Below are positions 31,968-39,594 of a stretch of 40,550 nt of DNA, in pieces. A model generated the notes under the pieces. That model saw nothing but the letters and a program-made list of their open reading frames with translations. It was not told the origin of the DNA and did no database searches. Source of the stretch: Candidatus Altimarinota bacterium (GTDB lineage Bacteria; Patescibacteriota; Gracilibacteria; UBA4473); the NCBI GenBank assembly GCA_021734525.1, contig JAIPIW010000007.1:1-40550 (forward strand). Direction: 5' to 3'. The translations under genes and the position numbers were made by a program. Every line of letters starts with the position of its first letter. Position 1 is the first letter of the stretch.

Positions 31968-33480
31968 TATGGATCAGATTGTGGCTTTAGCTAAACGACG
32001 TGGGTTTGCCTATCCGGGGTCAGAAATTTACGGTGGATTCGCTAATTCATATACTTATGGACCATACGGTTCAGAACTTAAAAAGAACATTAAAGACCTT
32101 TGGTGGAAGACTTTTGTGCAAAATAGGACAGATGTGGTTGGGATAGATGGAGATATTATTTTGCATCCTAAAACATGGGAAGCTTCTGGGCACTTAAATA
32201 ATTTTAATGATCCATTGGTGGATTGCAAAAGTTGTAAAAAGAGAATTAGGGTTGATGATTTTTTGGAAGATTGGATTAAAAAAAGAACAGGAGCAACGAT
32301 GGAGTATGAAAAGATACTCGAAAAGTTTCGCAAGGATGTTCCGAAAGAAGAAGTTTATCAAGAAGGTTTGAAAGAGGGGGCTAAAAAAACTTCTAATTTT
32401 TCTGAGTATGCAAAACAAGTTGTGAGATTTGAAGAAGGGATAGCTAAAGATGATTTAAAGTTAGTTCATCAAATATTGCAGGGGCAAAAGATTAAATGTC
32501 CCTTTTGTGGAAAGGTCGATTGGGCAGAACCTAGACAATTCAATCTTATGTTTTCGACTCAAATGTCTAAAACCCTTGAAGGAGAGGGGACTGTTGCATA
32601 TCTTCGTCCAGAAACCGCACAGGCAATTTTTCTCGAATTCAAAAATATAGTAGATACGATGAGGGTGAAACTTCCTTTTGGGATAGCACAAATAGGAAAA
32701 GCATTCCGGAATGAAATTACGCCCGGAAACTTTATTTTCCGTCGTTTAGAATTTGAACAGATGGAAATCGAGTACTTCATTTTTGAAAATACTTGGGAAA
32801 AAACTTTTGAAGCTTGGCTAAAAGATATGAAAGACTGGTGTCAGTTAATTGGTTTAACGAAAGTTCATGAACTAGAGCATGCTCAAGAGAAATTATCTCA
32901 TTATTCTAAAAGAACAGTAGATTTAGAATATGATTTCCCTTTTGGGAGAAAGGAACTTTATGGGTTAGCTTATCGGACTGATTTTGATCTCGCCCAACAT
33001 GAAGCTTTCTCTAAGAAAGAACTAAAGATTCATGATGAAGAATCTGGTAAGAAAATCTTACCGCATGTGATAGAACCAACTTGGGGAGTAGATCGAACAG
33101 TACTTGCCTTACTTTGTGAAGCTTACCACGAAGAGAAATTAGAAGATGGAGAACGAGTAGTTCTCAAATTTAAACCAATAGTTGCTCCAGTAAAGGTAGC
33201 AGTTATGCCGTTAATGAAAAAAGATGGGATGAAAGAAAAGGCAGAAGAAGTTTTTGAACTAGTTAAAGAATTCGGAAATTGTGAACTAGATGACGGAGGA
33301 TCTATTGGTAAGAGATATAGGAGACAAGATGAAATAGGAACACCAGTATGTGTTACGATAGATTACGATACCATGGAAAAAGGAACAGTAACTATTAGGG
33401 ATAGAGATAGTATGAAACAAGAAAGGGTAAAAATAGGGGAATTAGTAGATAAATTAAGAAAGAGGTATTTTACGATTTGA
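31954..33480 (+). CDS. glyS: Glycyl-tRNA synthetase (alpha2, class II)
   Basis: This 508-aa enzyme is of the eukaryote/archaeal-like alpha2 type rather than the alpha2beta2 GlyQS. Motifs: RRGFAYPGSEIYGG, the class II motif 2 FRNEITPGNFIFRRLEFEQM with MEIEYF, motif 3 region IEPTWGVDRTVLAL, and a C-terminal anticodon-binding domain (VAPVKVAVMPLMKKDG). Two CxxC pairs (CKSCKK, CPFCGK) probably bind zinc. ATG 31954 overlaps hicA; ATG 31969, one base after the hicA stop, is an equally good start and better fits homologues starting Met-Asp-x-Ile-Val. Confidence 0.96.
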   Translation: MKNFNMDQIVALAKRRGFAYPGSEIYGGFANSYTYGPYGSELKKNIKDLWWKTFVQNRTDVVGIDGDIILHPKTWEASGHLNNFNDPLVDCKSCKKRIRVDDFLEDWIKKRTGATMEYEKILEKFRKDVPKEEVYQEGLKEGAKKTSNFSEYAKQVVRFEEGIAKDDLKLVHQILQGQKIKCPFCGKVDWAEPRQFNLMFSTQMSKTLEGEGTVAYLRPETAQAIFLEFKNIVDTMRVKLPFGIAQIGKAFRNEITPGNFIFRRLEFEQMEIEYFIFENTWEKTFEAWLKDMKDWCQLIGLTKVHELEHAQEKLSHYSKRTVDLEYDFPFGRKELYGLAYRTDFDLAQHEAFSKKELKIHDEESGKKILPHVIEPTWGVDRTVLALLCEAYHEEKLEDGERVVLKFKPIVAPVKVAVMPLMKKDGMKEKAEEVFELVKEFGNCELDDGGSIGKRYRRQDEIGTPVCVTIDYDTMEKGTVTIRDRDSMKQERVKIGELVDKLRKRYFTI

Positions 33481-33503
33481 CATTTATTTTTATAAGTTAT
33501 ACT
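33477..33503 (+). promoter_or_regulatory. Promoter after glyS
   Basis: TTGACA overlaps the glyS stop codon; TATACT follows after 15 bp. It would serve the small gene at 33532. Confidence 0.45.
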
Positions 33504-33531
33504 AACAAATTGTAATTATTAATTTTTTATT

Positions 33532-33735
33532 ATGGTGGAAATTATACTTGACGAGCAGTTTATTAACGGAATGGATGGGTGCTTTGTACGAAAGGGAATT
33601 AATGATGTAGTAGTTGAACCACTTGGAGGCGATAGTGTTAAAGTTACTTCGGATACTACAACTCTAGAAGAGCTGAAAATAGCAGCACAGACCTTGGGTT
33701 TGAAAGTGAAAGAAATAGTAGAGACGGTGGAATAA
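33532..33735 (+). CDS. Hypothetical protein, 67 aa
   Basis: A small acidic beta-alpha protein: MVEIILDEQFINGMDGCF, then VVVEPLGGDSVKVTSDT and a terminal helix EELKIAAQTLGLKVKEI. No signal or membrane segment. It is monocistronic by position, behind a TTGACA promoter and followed by a 54-bp gap. No family recognised. Confidence 0.55.
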   Translation: MVEIILDEQFINGMDGCFVRKGINDVVVEPLGGDSVKVTSDTTTLEELKIAAQTLGLKVKEIVETVE

Positions 33736-33789
33736 AATGTGTTCTTTACTTAATAAGTAGGAGAGTGTTTAATAAAGTCAATTATTCAC

Positions 33790-34065
33790 ATGTATAATAG
33801 AAAAATATTGGGACGATACGCTGACACTATAGAAGATTCTGAGTTAAAAGAAGCATTTGTTAGAGAAACAAAAAATATTGTCGTAGAGGGAGATACTGGT
33901 TTTTGTACAGATACTGCTTTAGAAATGTGTTTGAGTGGAAATTCGAAATTAGAAGCACTATTGGTAGATATTAGAACAAGAGTTGAGGAAGGAGTTGCTG
34001 GAGGTCTTGTTACAGAAGAAGATAATTTAGAATTACAAAGATTTATTAGTTCTCTAAGAAGTTAA
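33790..34065 (+). CDS. Hypothetical protein, 91 aa
   Basis: A small acidic, helical protein with two Cys (TGFCTDTALEMCL) and segments YADTIEDSELKEAF and EEDNLELQRFISSL. No recognisable domain. It lies between the 67-aa gene and trpS in the same direction. The trpS promoter begins right after its stop codon, so it is probably not co-transcribed with trpS. Confidence 0.55.
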   Translation: MYNRKILGRYADTIEDSELKEAFVRETKNIVVEGDTGFCTDTALEMCLSGNSKLEALLVDIRTRVEEGVAGGLVTEEDNLELQRFISSLRS

Positions 34066-34066
34066 T

Positions 34067-34095
34067 TTGCTTTCTAAGGGTCCTGTTTTTAGAAT
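34067..34095 (+). promoter_or_regulatory. Promoter of trpS, probably leaderless
   Basis: TTGCTT, 17-bp spacer, TAGAAT (34090-34095); 9 bp from the -10 to the ATG at 34105. Confidence 0.45.
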
Positions 34096-34104
34096 AGGGC
34101 AAGA

Positions 34105-35088
34105 ATGACACGTATTTTAACTGGCATGCAATCAAGTGGAACCCCTCATCTGGGGAACTATTTTGGGATGATGAAACAAACTATAGAACTTCAGAATGAA
34201 GGGAAAAATGAATGTTTCTACTTTATTGCCGACCTTCATTCCTTTACTACCCAAAGAGATCCAGAAGAGTTTAAGAAGAACCAGGAAACTTGTGTGTTAG
34301 ATTGGTTATCATTGGGAGTAGATCCCAAGAAATCTGTTTTTTACAGACAATCAGATATTAGGGCTCATACAGAACTTACTTGGCTTCTTCTTTGTCAGAC
34401 TCCGATGGGCTTACTGGAAAGAGCTCATTCATATAAGGACAAGAAAGCTAAGGGGCTGGAAGCCAATAGCGGTCTTTTTACTTATCCAGTTCTTATGGCT
34501 GCCGACATTCTCCTCTATAGTGCCAACAAAGTACCAGTAGGAAAAGACCAGAAACAACACGTAGAAATGGCGAGGGATATCGCGCAGAAATTCAACAATC
34601 ACTATGGAGAAACTTTTGTACTACCAGAACCACAGGTACTCAAAGATGTGGAAACAATTCCAGGATTAGATGGACAGAAGATGTCTAAGAGTTATGGCAA
34701 TACCATTGAGATATTTGCTGATGAAGCAGTTCTCAAGAAGAAAATAATGTCGATTAAGACAGATTCTGTTCCTTTGGGTAAATCTCTAGATCCGAAGAAG
34801 TGTTTAGTTTTTAGATTTCACGAGCTTTTCCAAAACCCTAATCTCAAAGAATTAGAAGCGAAGTACAAGAAAGGAACTATTGGTTACGGAGACTCTAAAA
34901 AACAACTTTTTGATCTAATTTGGGAGCACTTTAAGCCTGCCAGAGAAACAAAAGCTAAACTTGCTCAAGACTCAAAGTTGGTAGAAAAAATACTCAAAGA
35001 AGGGGCAGAGAAAGCTAACAAAATTGCGGAACAAAAATTAGCAGAAGTAAGAGAGAAAATGGGACTTACTTCTAAGCACTTAGTCTAA
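34105..35088 (+). CDS. trpS: Tryptophanyl-tRNA synthetase
   Basis: This 327-aa class I synthetase is full length for the bacterial TrpRS-I family. HIGH-type motif TPHLGN at residues 13-18, MGLLERAHSYKDK in the Trp-binding helix region, YPVLMAADILLY, VPVGKDQKQHVEM, and the KMSKS loop GLDGQKMSKSYGN are all present. It charges tRNA-Trp with tryptophan. The next gene is the sortase; the stop codon abuts AT palindrome P5. No leader-peptide or T-box element is seen upstream. Confidence 0.97.
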   Translation: MTRILTGMQSSGTPHLGNYFGMMKQTIELQNEGKNECFYFIADLHSFTTQRDPEEFKKNQETCVLDWLSLGVDPKKSVFYRQSDIRAHTELTWLLLCQTPMGLLERAHSYKDKKAKGLEANSGLFTYPVLMAADILLYSANKVPVGKDQKQHVEMARDIAQKFNNHYGETFVLPEPQVLKDVETIPGLDGQKMSKSYGNTIEIFADEAVLKKKIMSIKTDSVPLGKSLDPKKCLVFRFHELFQNPNLKELEAKYKKGTIGYGDSKKQLFDLIWEHFKPARETKAKLAQDSKLVEKILKEGAEKANKIAEQKLAEVREKMGLTSKHLV

Positions 35089-35106
35089 TATATTATAATA
35101 TAATAA
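35089..35106. repeat. AT palindrome copy P5, abutting trpS stop
   Basis: TATATTATAATATAATAA starts at the base after the trpS TAA. Confidence 0.85.
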
Positions 35107-35133
35107 ATTAGGTATAAGAGAAGGTGTAGTGGC

Positions 35134-35162
35134 TTGATCAAAGGCCTTTTTTGTGCTACAAT
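35134..35162 (+). promoter_or_regulatory. Promoter of the sortase gene
   Basis: TTGATC (35134-35139), 17-bp spacer, TACAAT (35157-35162), 22 bp before the ATG. Confidence 0.65.
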
Positions 35163-35184
35163 TTCCTGATTTTTTTCAATAAAC

Positions 35185-35973
35185 ATGAGTAATTCGGAAT
35201 TTAACTTTGGACTTCGTCCCCGTCGACCCTTCTGGAAAGACGCCCTAATGTTCTTGATGACAGTAGTTATGGTTTGGGGGGGAACACATATCTTTATGAA
35301 CTACAACGCCTTTGCGCAAGTAGCTTCTTTCAAATTCGATGAACTAAAAGCTTCTGTAATTCAGTCTTACGAGGACTATTCTAAACCAGAAAAAACTGGA
35401 ACTTTGAAACTTGAGAAAATAGAGGGGAAAAGACGACCTATTTTTAGAGACAAAACTCTTAAGCCAAAGAACCAAGCGAAAGAGACTTTTGAAACAATGT
35501 CTATTAATCCTTCAGATGATCGGATAGAGATTGCGAGGATTAATAAGAACGTTCCTCTAGTAGATGTTCCTAATCACCGGAATTGGTATCAGTTAGAAAG
35601 AAATATCCAAGGAGGATTACAAGAAGGGGTAGTAGTTCATCCTATTTCTAGGGAACCAGGACAAGAAGGCAACTTCTTTGTTACCGGACACTCTTCTTAT
35701 TACGCTTGGGATAAAGGAAGATTTAAAGATGTCTTTGCTCTACTACATGAAGTAAGAGTAGGGGACGTAGTATATGTGTATCGTAATGCGAAGAAATACA
35801 CCTATAAGATTGCGGAAAGAAGTGTAGTTGCTCCAACAGAAACTGGGATTCTTAATCAGCCAAACGATAAAAAGATCATCACTCTAATGACTTGTACTCC
35901 AATTGGAACTAACGAGAAGAGACTAGTTCTAGTAGGGAATCTAATAGAAGATCCTAAGGAAAATACTATTTAA
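35185..35973 (+). CDS. Sortase family transpeptidase
   Basis: A membrane-anchored enzyme that would attach surface proteins to the wall or join pilin subunits. One N-terminal transmembrane helix (about 18-36) and a C-terminal sortase beta-barrel (about 110-255) are visible. The catalytic triad is intact: His169 in FVTGHSSYY, Cys237 in LMTCTPIG and Arg246 in EKRLVLVG. No LPxTG-type substrate is encoded in this window. Its 3' end, from base 35783, is duplicated about 3.35 kb downstream at 39134-39313 on the far side of the cDPG operon. Sortase class cannot be fixed from sequence alone. Confidence 0.92.
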   Translation: MSNSEFNFGLRPRRPFWKDALMFLMTVVMVWGGTHIFMNYNAFAQVASFKFDELKASVIQSYEDYSKPEKTGTLKLEKIEGKRRPIFRDKTLKPKNQAKETFETMSINPSDDRIEIARINKNVPLVDVPNHRNWYQLERNIQGGLQEGVVVHPISREPGQEGNFFVTGHSSYYAWDKGRFKDVFALLHEVRVGDVVYVYRNAKKYTYKIAERSVVAPTETGILNQPNDKKIITLMTCTPIGTNEKRLVLVGNLIEDPKENTI

Positions 35974-36200
35974 GAATCAGAATTTGTTAAGTGAAAACTT
36001 AGAAGGAAAAGTAGTCCAATAACAAAGAAGGGGAGAGATATAATATACCGCCGAATTTACCCGACCGTAAGTTCGGGGAGAAGGCTTCATTATTTTATTC
36101 TTTTCCTTTGCGAAGACGAAGTATGGGATAGGTGGGCATAAAAAACGGCGGTCAGCACGTTGAGAATACATCGCTATCGACCATTTCTCAATCAGTTTCT

Positions 36201-36464
36201 TTATTTTACCTTTCGGGTAGGCACTTTGCGCGCTTTCGGATTTCTTTGAGACTCAAGAAACTTTTTGAGCACTTCAGGATTATTTTTTTTTACCCGAGCT
36301 TTGACTGTGGATTTTTTATTTTTCTGAGCTACTTCTTCTGGAGAGAGTTGAATGTATTGTTTCGCTTGCTCTGTGAAATTTTTTGTCGACCGTTTGACGG
36401 CAAAAGCAGAAGATATCATTAGAACAGAGAATAAAAATGCGACACCGAGAATCTTTGTATTCAT
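36201..36464 (-). CDS. Small secreted basic protein, 87 aa
   Basis: A signal peptide (MNTKILGVAFLFSVLMISSAFA) precedes a strongly basic mature chain (KRSTKNFTEQAKQYIQ, KKSTVKARVKKNNPE, and a KARKVPTRKVK tail). I chose the ATG at 36464; a longer frame from 36485 adds a few hydrophobic residues before the signal. The mature part has no family I recognise; it could bind nucleic acid or acidic wall polymers. It lies at the left edge of the GC-richer segment and is the only gene between the sortase and the cDPG operon. About 230 bp before it (35974-36200) hold only short hairpins. Confidence 0.6.
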   Translation of the reverse strand: MNTKILGVAFLFSVLMISSAFAVKRSTKNFTEQAKQYIQLSPEEVAQKNKKSTVKARVKKNNPEVLKKFLESQRNPKARKVPTRKVK

Positions 36465-36637
36465 TTGTATAAAAAGGATAAGCAAGGAGAATGTAGACCT
36501 TCTACATACCTTAGCAAGGGGGGATATCCCAAATTCTCTCGCGTAAAAAAAGTAATATTTTAAATATATATTTCGTTTTTTTTAAAAATATCATCCCCAT
36601 AATGATCGATAAAAATAAATGCAAAAATTTTTCTTTC

Positions 36638-38008
36638 TTACTTTCTATTTCTCTTTTTTTTCACCATTCCTAAAATTTCTTTCTTCAAATCTTTCACATT
36701 CCCACCCTTATTGACGGTCATGATGATATTGTCGAGAAATACTGTATTTAAACCCAATTTTATATCTTCTTTGGCGACAATGGCGATTGCTGCGGCTTTA
36801 AGTTCGGTTGCGACGACGTCTATGTTTTTTAGTTTTTTGAGCTCTTTGATAAGTAACGGACGGACGGATAAATTGTTTGTCATGCCTTTTACTTTGCAGT
36901 GATATTTTTTTTCAAGATAGGTTTTTAGAAATGGCAACGCCTTGTTCGGAGCAGTGAGAGCGAGAAATACTTTTTTTCCTTTCAGAGAAAAAGAAATTGG
37001 TTTTGGTCGTAGGACGGTTGTGGCAATCCGTATACGAGGTTTTATTTCCCGAATTCGGTGAATAATCCGTTTGATTTTTGCATTGTCTACCAAAAAATCT
37101 TCGCACATATTGAGGATGACTAGATCTGTGTATAGAACACGTAAGGGGGTAAGATAGCCTTCAAGAATCTCCAAGGGTTGTGTCGCGTCCATGACGAGAA
37201 TTGTCTTGTCGGTTTTGATTTCCGGTACTGTCGCTCCGCTTCCTTCAATGACGACGGTTTTTACTTTATTGTCCTTTTCCGCCATGTGGACACCGGTATC
37301 CAGTACAGTTATCATGGCTTTTCCGCTCATTCCTCCGCCACACCTTCGACAACCAAAGGTTTTTACCTGTGCCGTGAGTGCATCTTCAAAACAATCAGAT
37401 GAGGCGTGCATGCCCTGTGCATCAATATTTAAAAGATACTCCAAATTCACTTGTATTTTGTCGCCCTCCACTACAATTGGTTTGGTTGATCCCCCCCGGC
37501 TCAGGGTGATAATAGCGGGTGCAAGATGTGCCTCTCGTAGTGTTCGTCCGATAAAACCTCCGATGGCGGTTTTTCCGATACGCTTCCCTGTTCCCCAAAT
37601 GGCGAGCGAAGGTTTGGTGAGTATTTTTTTGAAGATTAACGGATCAAATTGGAAATCTGATCCTTTGTACGTCGCTCCATGATAAAGCACATGGCTTGCC
37701 ACTTCGAAACGGGTCATGTAGTCCATAATCGGCTCATCAGATAAATCCAAAACGAGCGAAATGGGATGTTTCTTTAGAATACTATCGATTGCCCTACAAT
37801 CTGGTTTATTCTCATTATTAGCAAAAAATACTGGGTAAGGAAGCTCTTTTTTGACATCTTTTGGTGTTCCAATTTTTTCCGTTCCGCCGATAAAAATCAG
37901 ATATTGAATGTCATACTGTTTGGAGATTTGCATCAAAGACTCCTTAAGGTTCGGTAGGTAGTGTTCCCCGTCGACAAGACAAGCGATTGCTTTCTTTTTT
38001 AGTATCAT
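36638..38008 (-). CDS. cpgS: Cyclic 2,3-diphosphoglycerate synthetase
   Basis: It closes 2,3-diphosphoglycerate to cyclic 2,3-diphosphoglycerate (cDPG) using ATP, the last step of the pathway known from thermophilic methanogens, where cDPG protects proteins and stores phosphate. At 456 aa it has the family's length. Landmarks: N-terminal CLVDGEHYLPNLKESL and FIGGTEKIGTPKDVKKELPYP (quoted as FIGGTEKIG), P-loop GTGKRIGKTA (139-148), TLSRGGSTKP, CRRCGGGMSGKAM and VIEGSGATVPEI. No signal or membrane segment. It overlaps the kinase gene by 4 bp (ATGA). Codon use is GC-richer than the flanking genes, which indicates acquisition by transfer. Confidence 0.9.
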   Translation of the reverse strand: MILKKKAIACLVDGEHYLPNLKESLMQISKQYDIQYLIFIGGTEKIGTPKDVKKELPYPVFFANNENKPDCRAIDSILKKHPISLVLDLSDEPIMDYMTRFEVASHVLYHGATYKGSDFQFDPLIFKKILTKPSLAIWGTGKRIGKTAIGGFIGRTLREAHLAPAIITLSRGGSTKPIVVEGDKIQVNLEYLLNIDAQGMHASSDCFEDALTAQVKTFGCRRCGGGMSGKAMITVLDTGVHMAEKDNKVKTVVIEGSGATVPEIKTDKTILVMDATQPLEILEGYLTPLRVLYTDLVILNMCEDFLVDNAKIKRIIHRIREIKPRIRIATTVLRPKPISFSLKGKKVFLALTAPNKALPFLKTYLEKKYHCKVKGMTNNLSVRPLLIKELKKLKNIDVVATELKAAAIAIVAKEDIKLGLNTVFLDNIIMTVNKGGNVKDLKKEILGMVKKKRNRK

Positions 38009-38901
38009 TTTTTCTTTTTTTTACTGTAGAACAGTTCATAGATAACATTTAAAATCTCTTTTTCTGCGTGGTGGATGCTGTAATTTTCAATTACTGGAAT
38101 TTTGTTTTTTTTCGCTTGGGAAAAAAGATAATCTCGAATTGTTCGGATTTCTCGAAAATGATCGATGTATTTCTTTTTTGCCCGATTTGCATTCTGGAGT
38201 TGGCGCGTGAGAAAATGTTGTCGGTGTTTTTCTTCTTGATCCACATCCAAAAGTACGGGAATGATTGTTGCTTTGTGTTCGTACTTTGAAAGAAAGTTAA
38301 TAATCCCTGGCACTAGATGCACTCCTTCGATGACAATATTCATTTTTTCTTTGATCGCTCTTTTGATGACTGCTTCAACACCGTAAATAACCTTTCGAGA
38401 TTGAGACAAAAATCCGTAAATTAGAGCGTCTTCATGTGAATGGATGTGCTCCATCAGCTCGCCGGTTTCATAGGTTGAGACGTTAAGAAGGGGCTCGATT
38501 CTTTTTGGTAGAAATCCTCGAATCACTTCTCGTACGGAATCTGTACCAAGAATTTGGTTTATTTCCAAAAGCCAACCCAATCGTACTGCCATAGTAGATG
38601 TTCCAATACCGGTACTTCCGCCGAGAAGTATAATAAGGGGCTTATTTTTTCGCATAATACCTCTCCAATTTCGGTACCGATCAAGGAGTTCGGGGTATTT
38701 TTCCTTAATGATTTTTATTACTTTTCTCTCCAATTTTTTTTCTGTTTTCGCTTGTCCTTTTATATCCTCCCAGATTCCATGTGTGATTTGATATGCCTTG
38801 TAGCGTGGTATTCCTGCTCGCACCAGCGACCGCACCAAGAGATCACTGCTGTAGTATGGATGAATGATGTTTTCTATTCCTGCAGAAAGGTGTTTTTTCA
38901 T
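38005..38901 (-). CDS. pgk2: 2-phosphoglycerate kinase (archaeal type)
   Basis: It phosphorylates 2-phosphoglycerate to 2,3-diphosphoglycerate, the substrate of the synthetase encoded next. Start ATG 38901 gives 298 aa; a TTG frame from 38952 lies in the promoter. The N-terminal 75 residues form an ATP-cone-like domain (YYSSDLLVRSLVRAGI, then AYQITHGIWEDIKGQ). The kinase domain has P-loop GGSTGIGTSTMAVRLGW (94-110), where Thr replaces the usual Lys as in archaeal 2PGK, then ILGTDSVREVIRGFL and IVIEGVHLVPG. It is the first gene of a two-gene operon and has a clear promoter. Confidence 0.88.
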   Translation of the reverse strand: MKKHLSAGIENIIHPYYSSDLLVRSLVRAGIPRYKAYQITHGIWEDIKGQAKTEKKLERKVIKIIKEKYPELLDRYRNWRGIMRKNKPLIILLGGSTGIGTSTMAVRLGWLLEINQILGTDSVREVIRGFLPKRIEPLLNVSTYETGELMEHIHSHEDALIYGFLSQSRKVIYGVEAVIKRAIKEKMNIVIEGVHLVPGIINFLSKYEHKATIIPVLLDVDQEEKHRQHFLTRQLQNANRAKKKYIDHFREIRTIRDYLFSQAKKNKIPVIENYSIHHAEKEILNVIYELFYSKKKKK

Positions 38902-38920
38902 TGGATGTATAAATCTGGTA

Positions 38921-38949
38921 ATTATACCATAAACATGGGAAAAATCCAA
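38921..38949 (-). promoter_or_regulatory. Promoter of the cDPG operon
   Basis: Read on the minus strand: TTGGAT, 17-bp spacer, TATAAT preceded by TGG (near extended -10). The -10 ends 19 bp before the ATG at 38901. It is a bacterial-type promoter, so the genes are adapted to expression here. Confidence 0.75.
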
Positions 38950-39133
38950 CATAAACCATAAAGAAAACTGTTCCGTTCTGATGATAAGAATGTGGGATAT
39001 TTTTTTCGAAGTGGATATAAGGAAAGGATAGAGTGCACAATAAAGACGTCTTTGTTTTTCCCTATGAAAACATTTTTTCTTTGTGATATATTATCGTGCC
39101 AGATTACTCTTGGTTTTAGCCACGAGGCGAATG

Positions 39134-39313
39134 GTAATGCGAAGAAGTACACCTATAAGATTGCGGAAAGAAGTGTAGTTGCTCCAACAGAAACTGGGAT
39201 TCTTATATCAGCCAAACGATAAAAAGATCATCATTCTAATGACTTGTACTCCAATTGGAACTAACGAGAAGAGACTAGTTTTGGTAGGAAATTTAGTGGA
39301 AGACTCTATCTAA
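39134..39313 (+). pseudogene. Sortase 3'-end fragment, frameshifted
   Basis: About 170 bp repeat the end of the sortase gene (35783 onward). The first part is nearly identical; then one extra T (GGATTCTTATATCAGCC against GGATTCTTAATCAGCC) shifts the frame. The remainder still encodes LMTCTPIGTNEKRLVLVGN, including the catalytic Cys and Arg, with mostly synonymous changes, and ends at its own stop 39311-39313. The missing 5' two-thirds of the gene would lie where the foreign segment now is. It is probably the stump of a second, paralogous sortase. Confidence 0.85.
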
Positions 39314-39590
39314 TCTATTATTAGGATCAATATCGATTAAAGAAAAGCATTGTATTAACAATCTATTTTTTAGGAGAAACCCCAAATAAAATTACTATAA
39401 AAGAGAACTGGTCCATAAATTAAAGCAAAGGACAGTGGGTTCTCAATAGAAGTAAGGTTTTCAATCAATTGCTTGCTTTGCTTAATAAAATTTAAAATTA
39501 TAATAAAAATATTAAGTAGTAAAGTTAGATATAAAGAGTGTTTTGTATAGGCAATATTCTTGCTTTTGATATAGATAAGAGGAGGGTCAA
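39314..39590. other. AT-rich gap without a gene
   Basis: About 280 bp between the sortase stump and the repeat-protein gene. I see no ORF, tRNA or strong hairpin; a promoter for the gene at 39595 should lie in the second half. A Shine-Dalgarno AGGAGG (39580-39585) is clear. Confidence 0.5.
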
Positions 39591-39594
39591 TACT

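Noticed and set aside
37178-37682. Plus-strand ORFs within the cDPG synthetase gene
   Set aside because: They are antisense shadows of a gene with strong family motifs.
38992-39222. A 76-codon ORF ending in sortase-like sequence as a gene
   Set aside because: Only its last third is sortase-derived and it stops at the frameshift; the first part is intergenic sequence. Treated as a pseudogene fragment.
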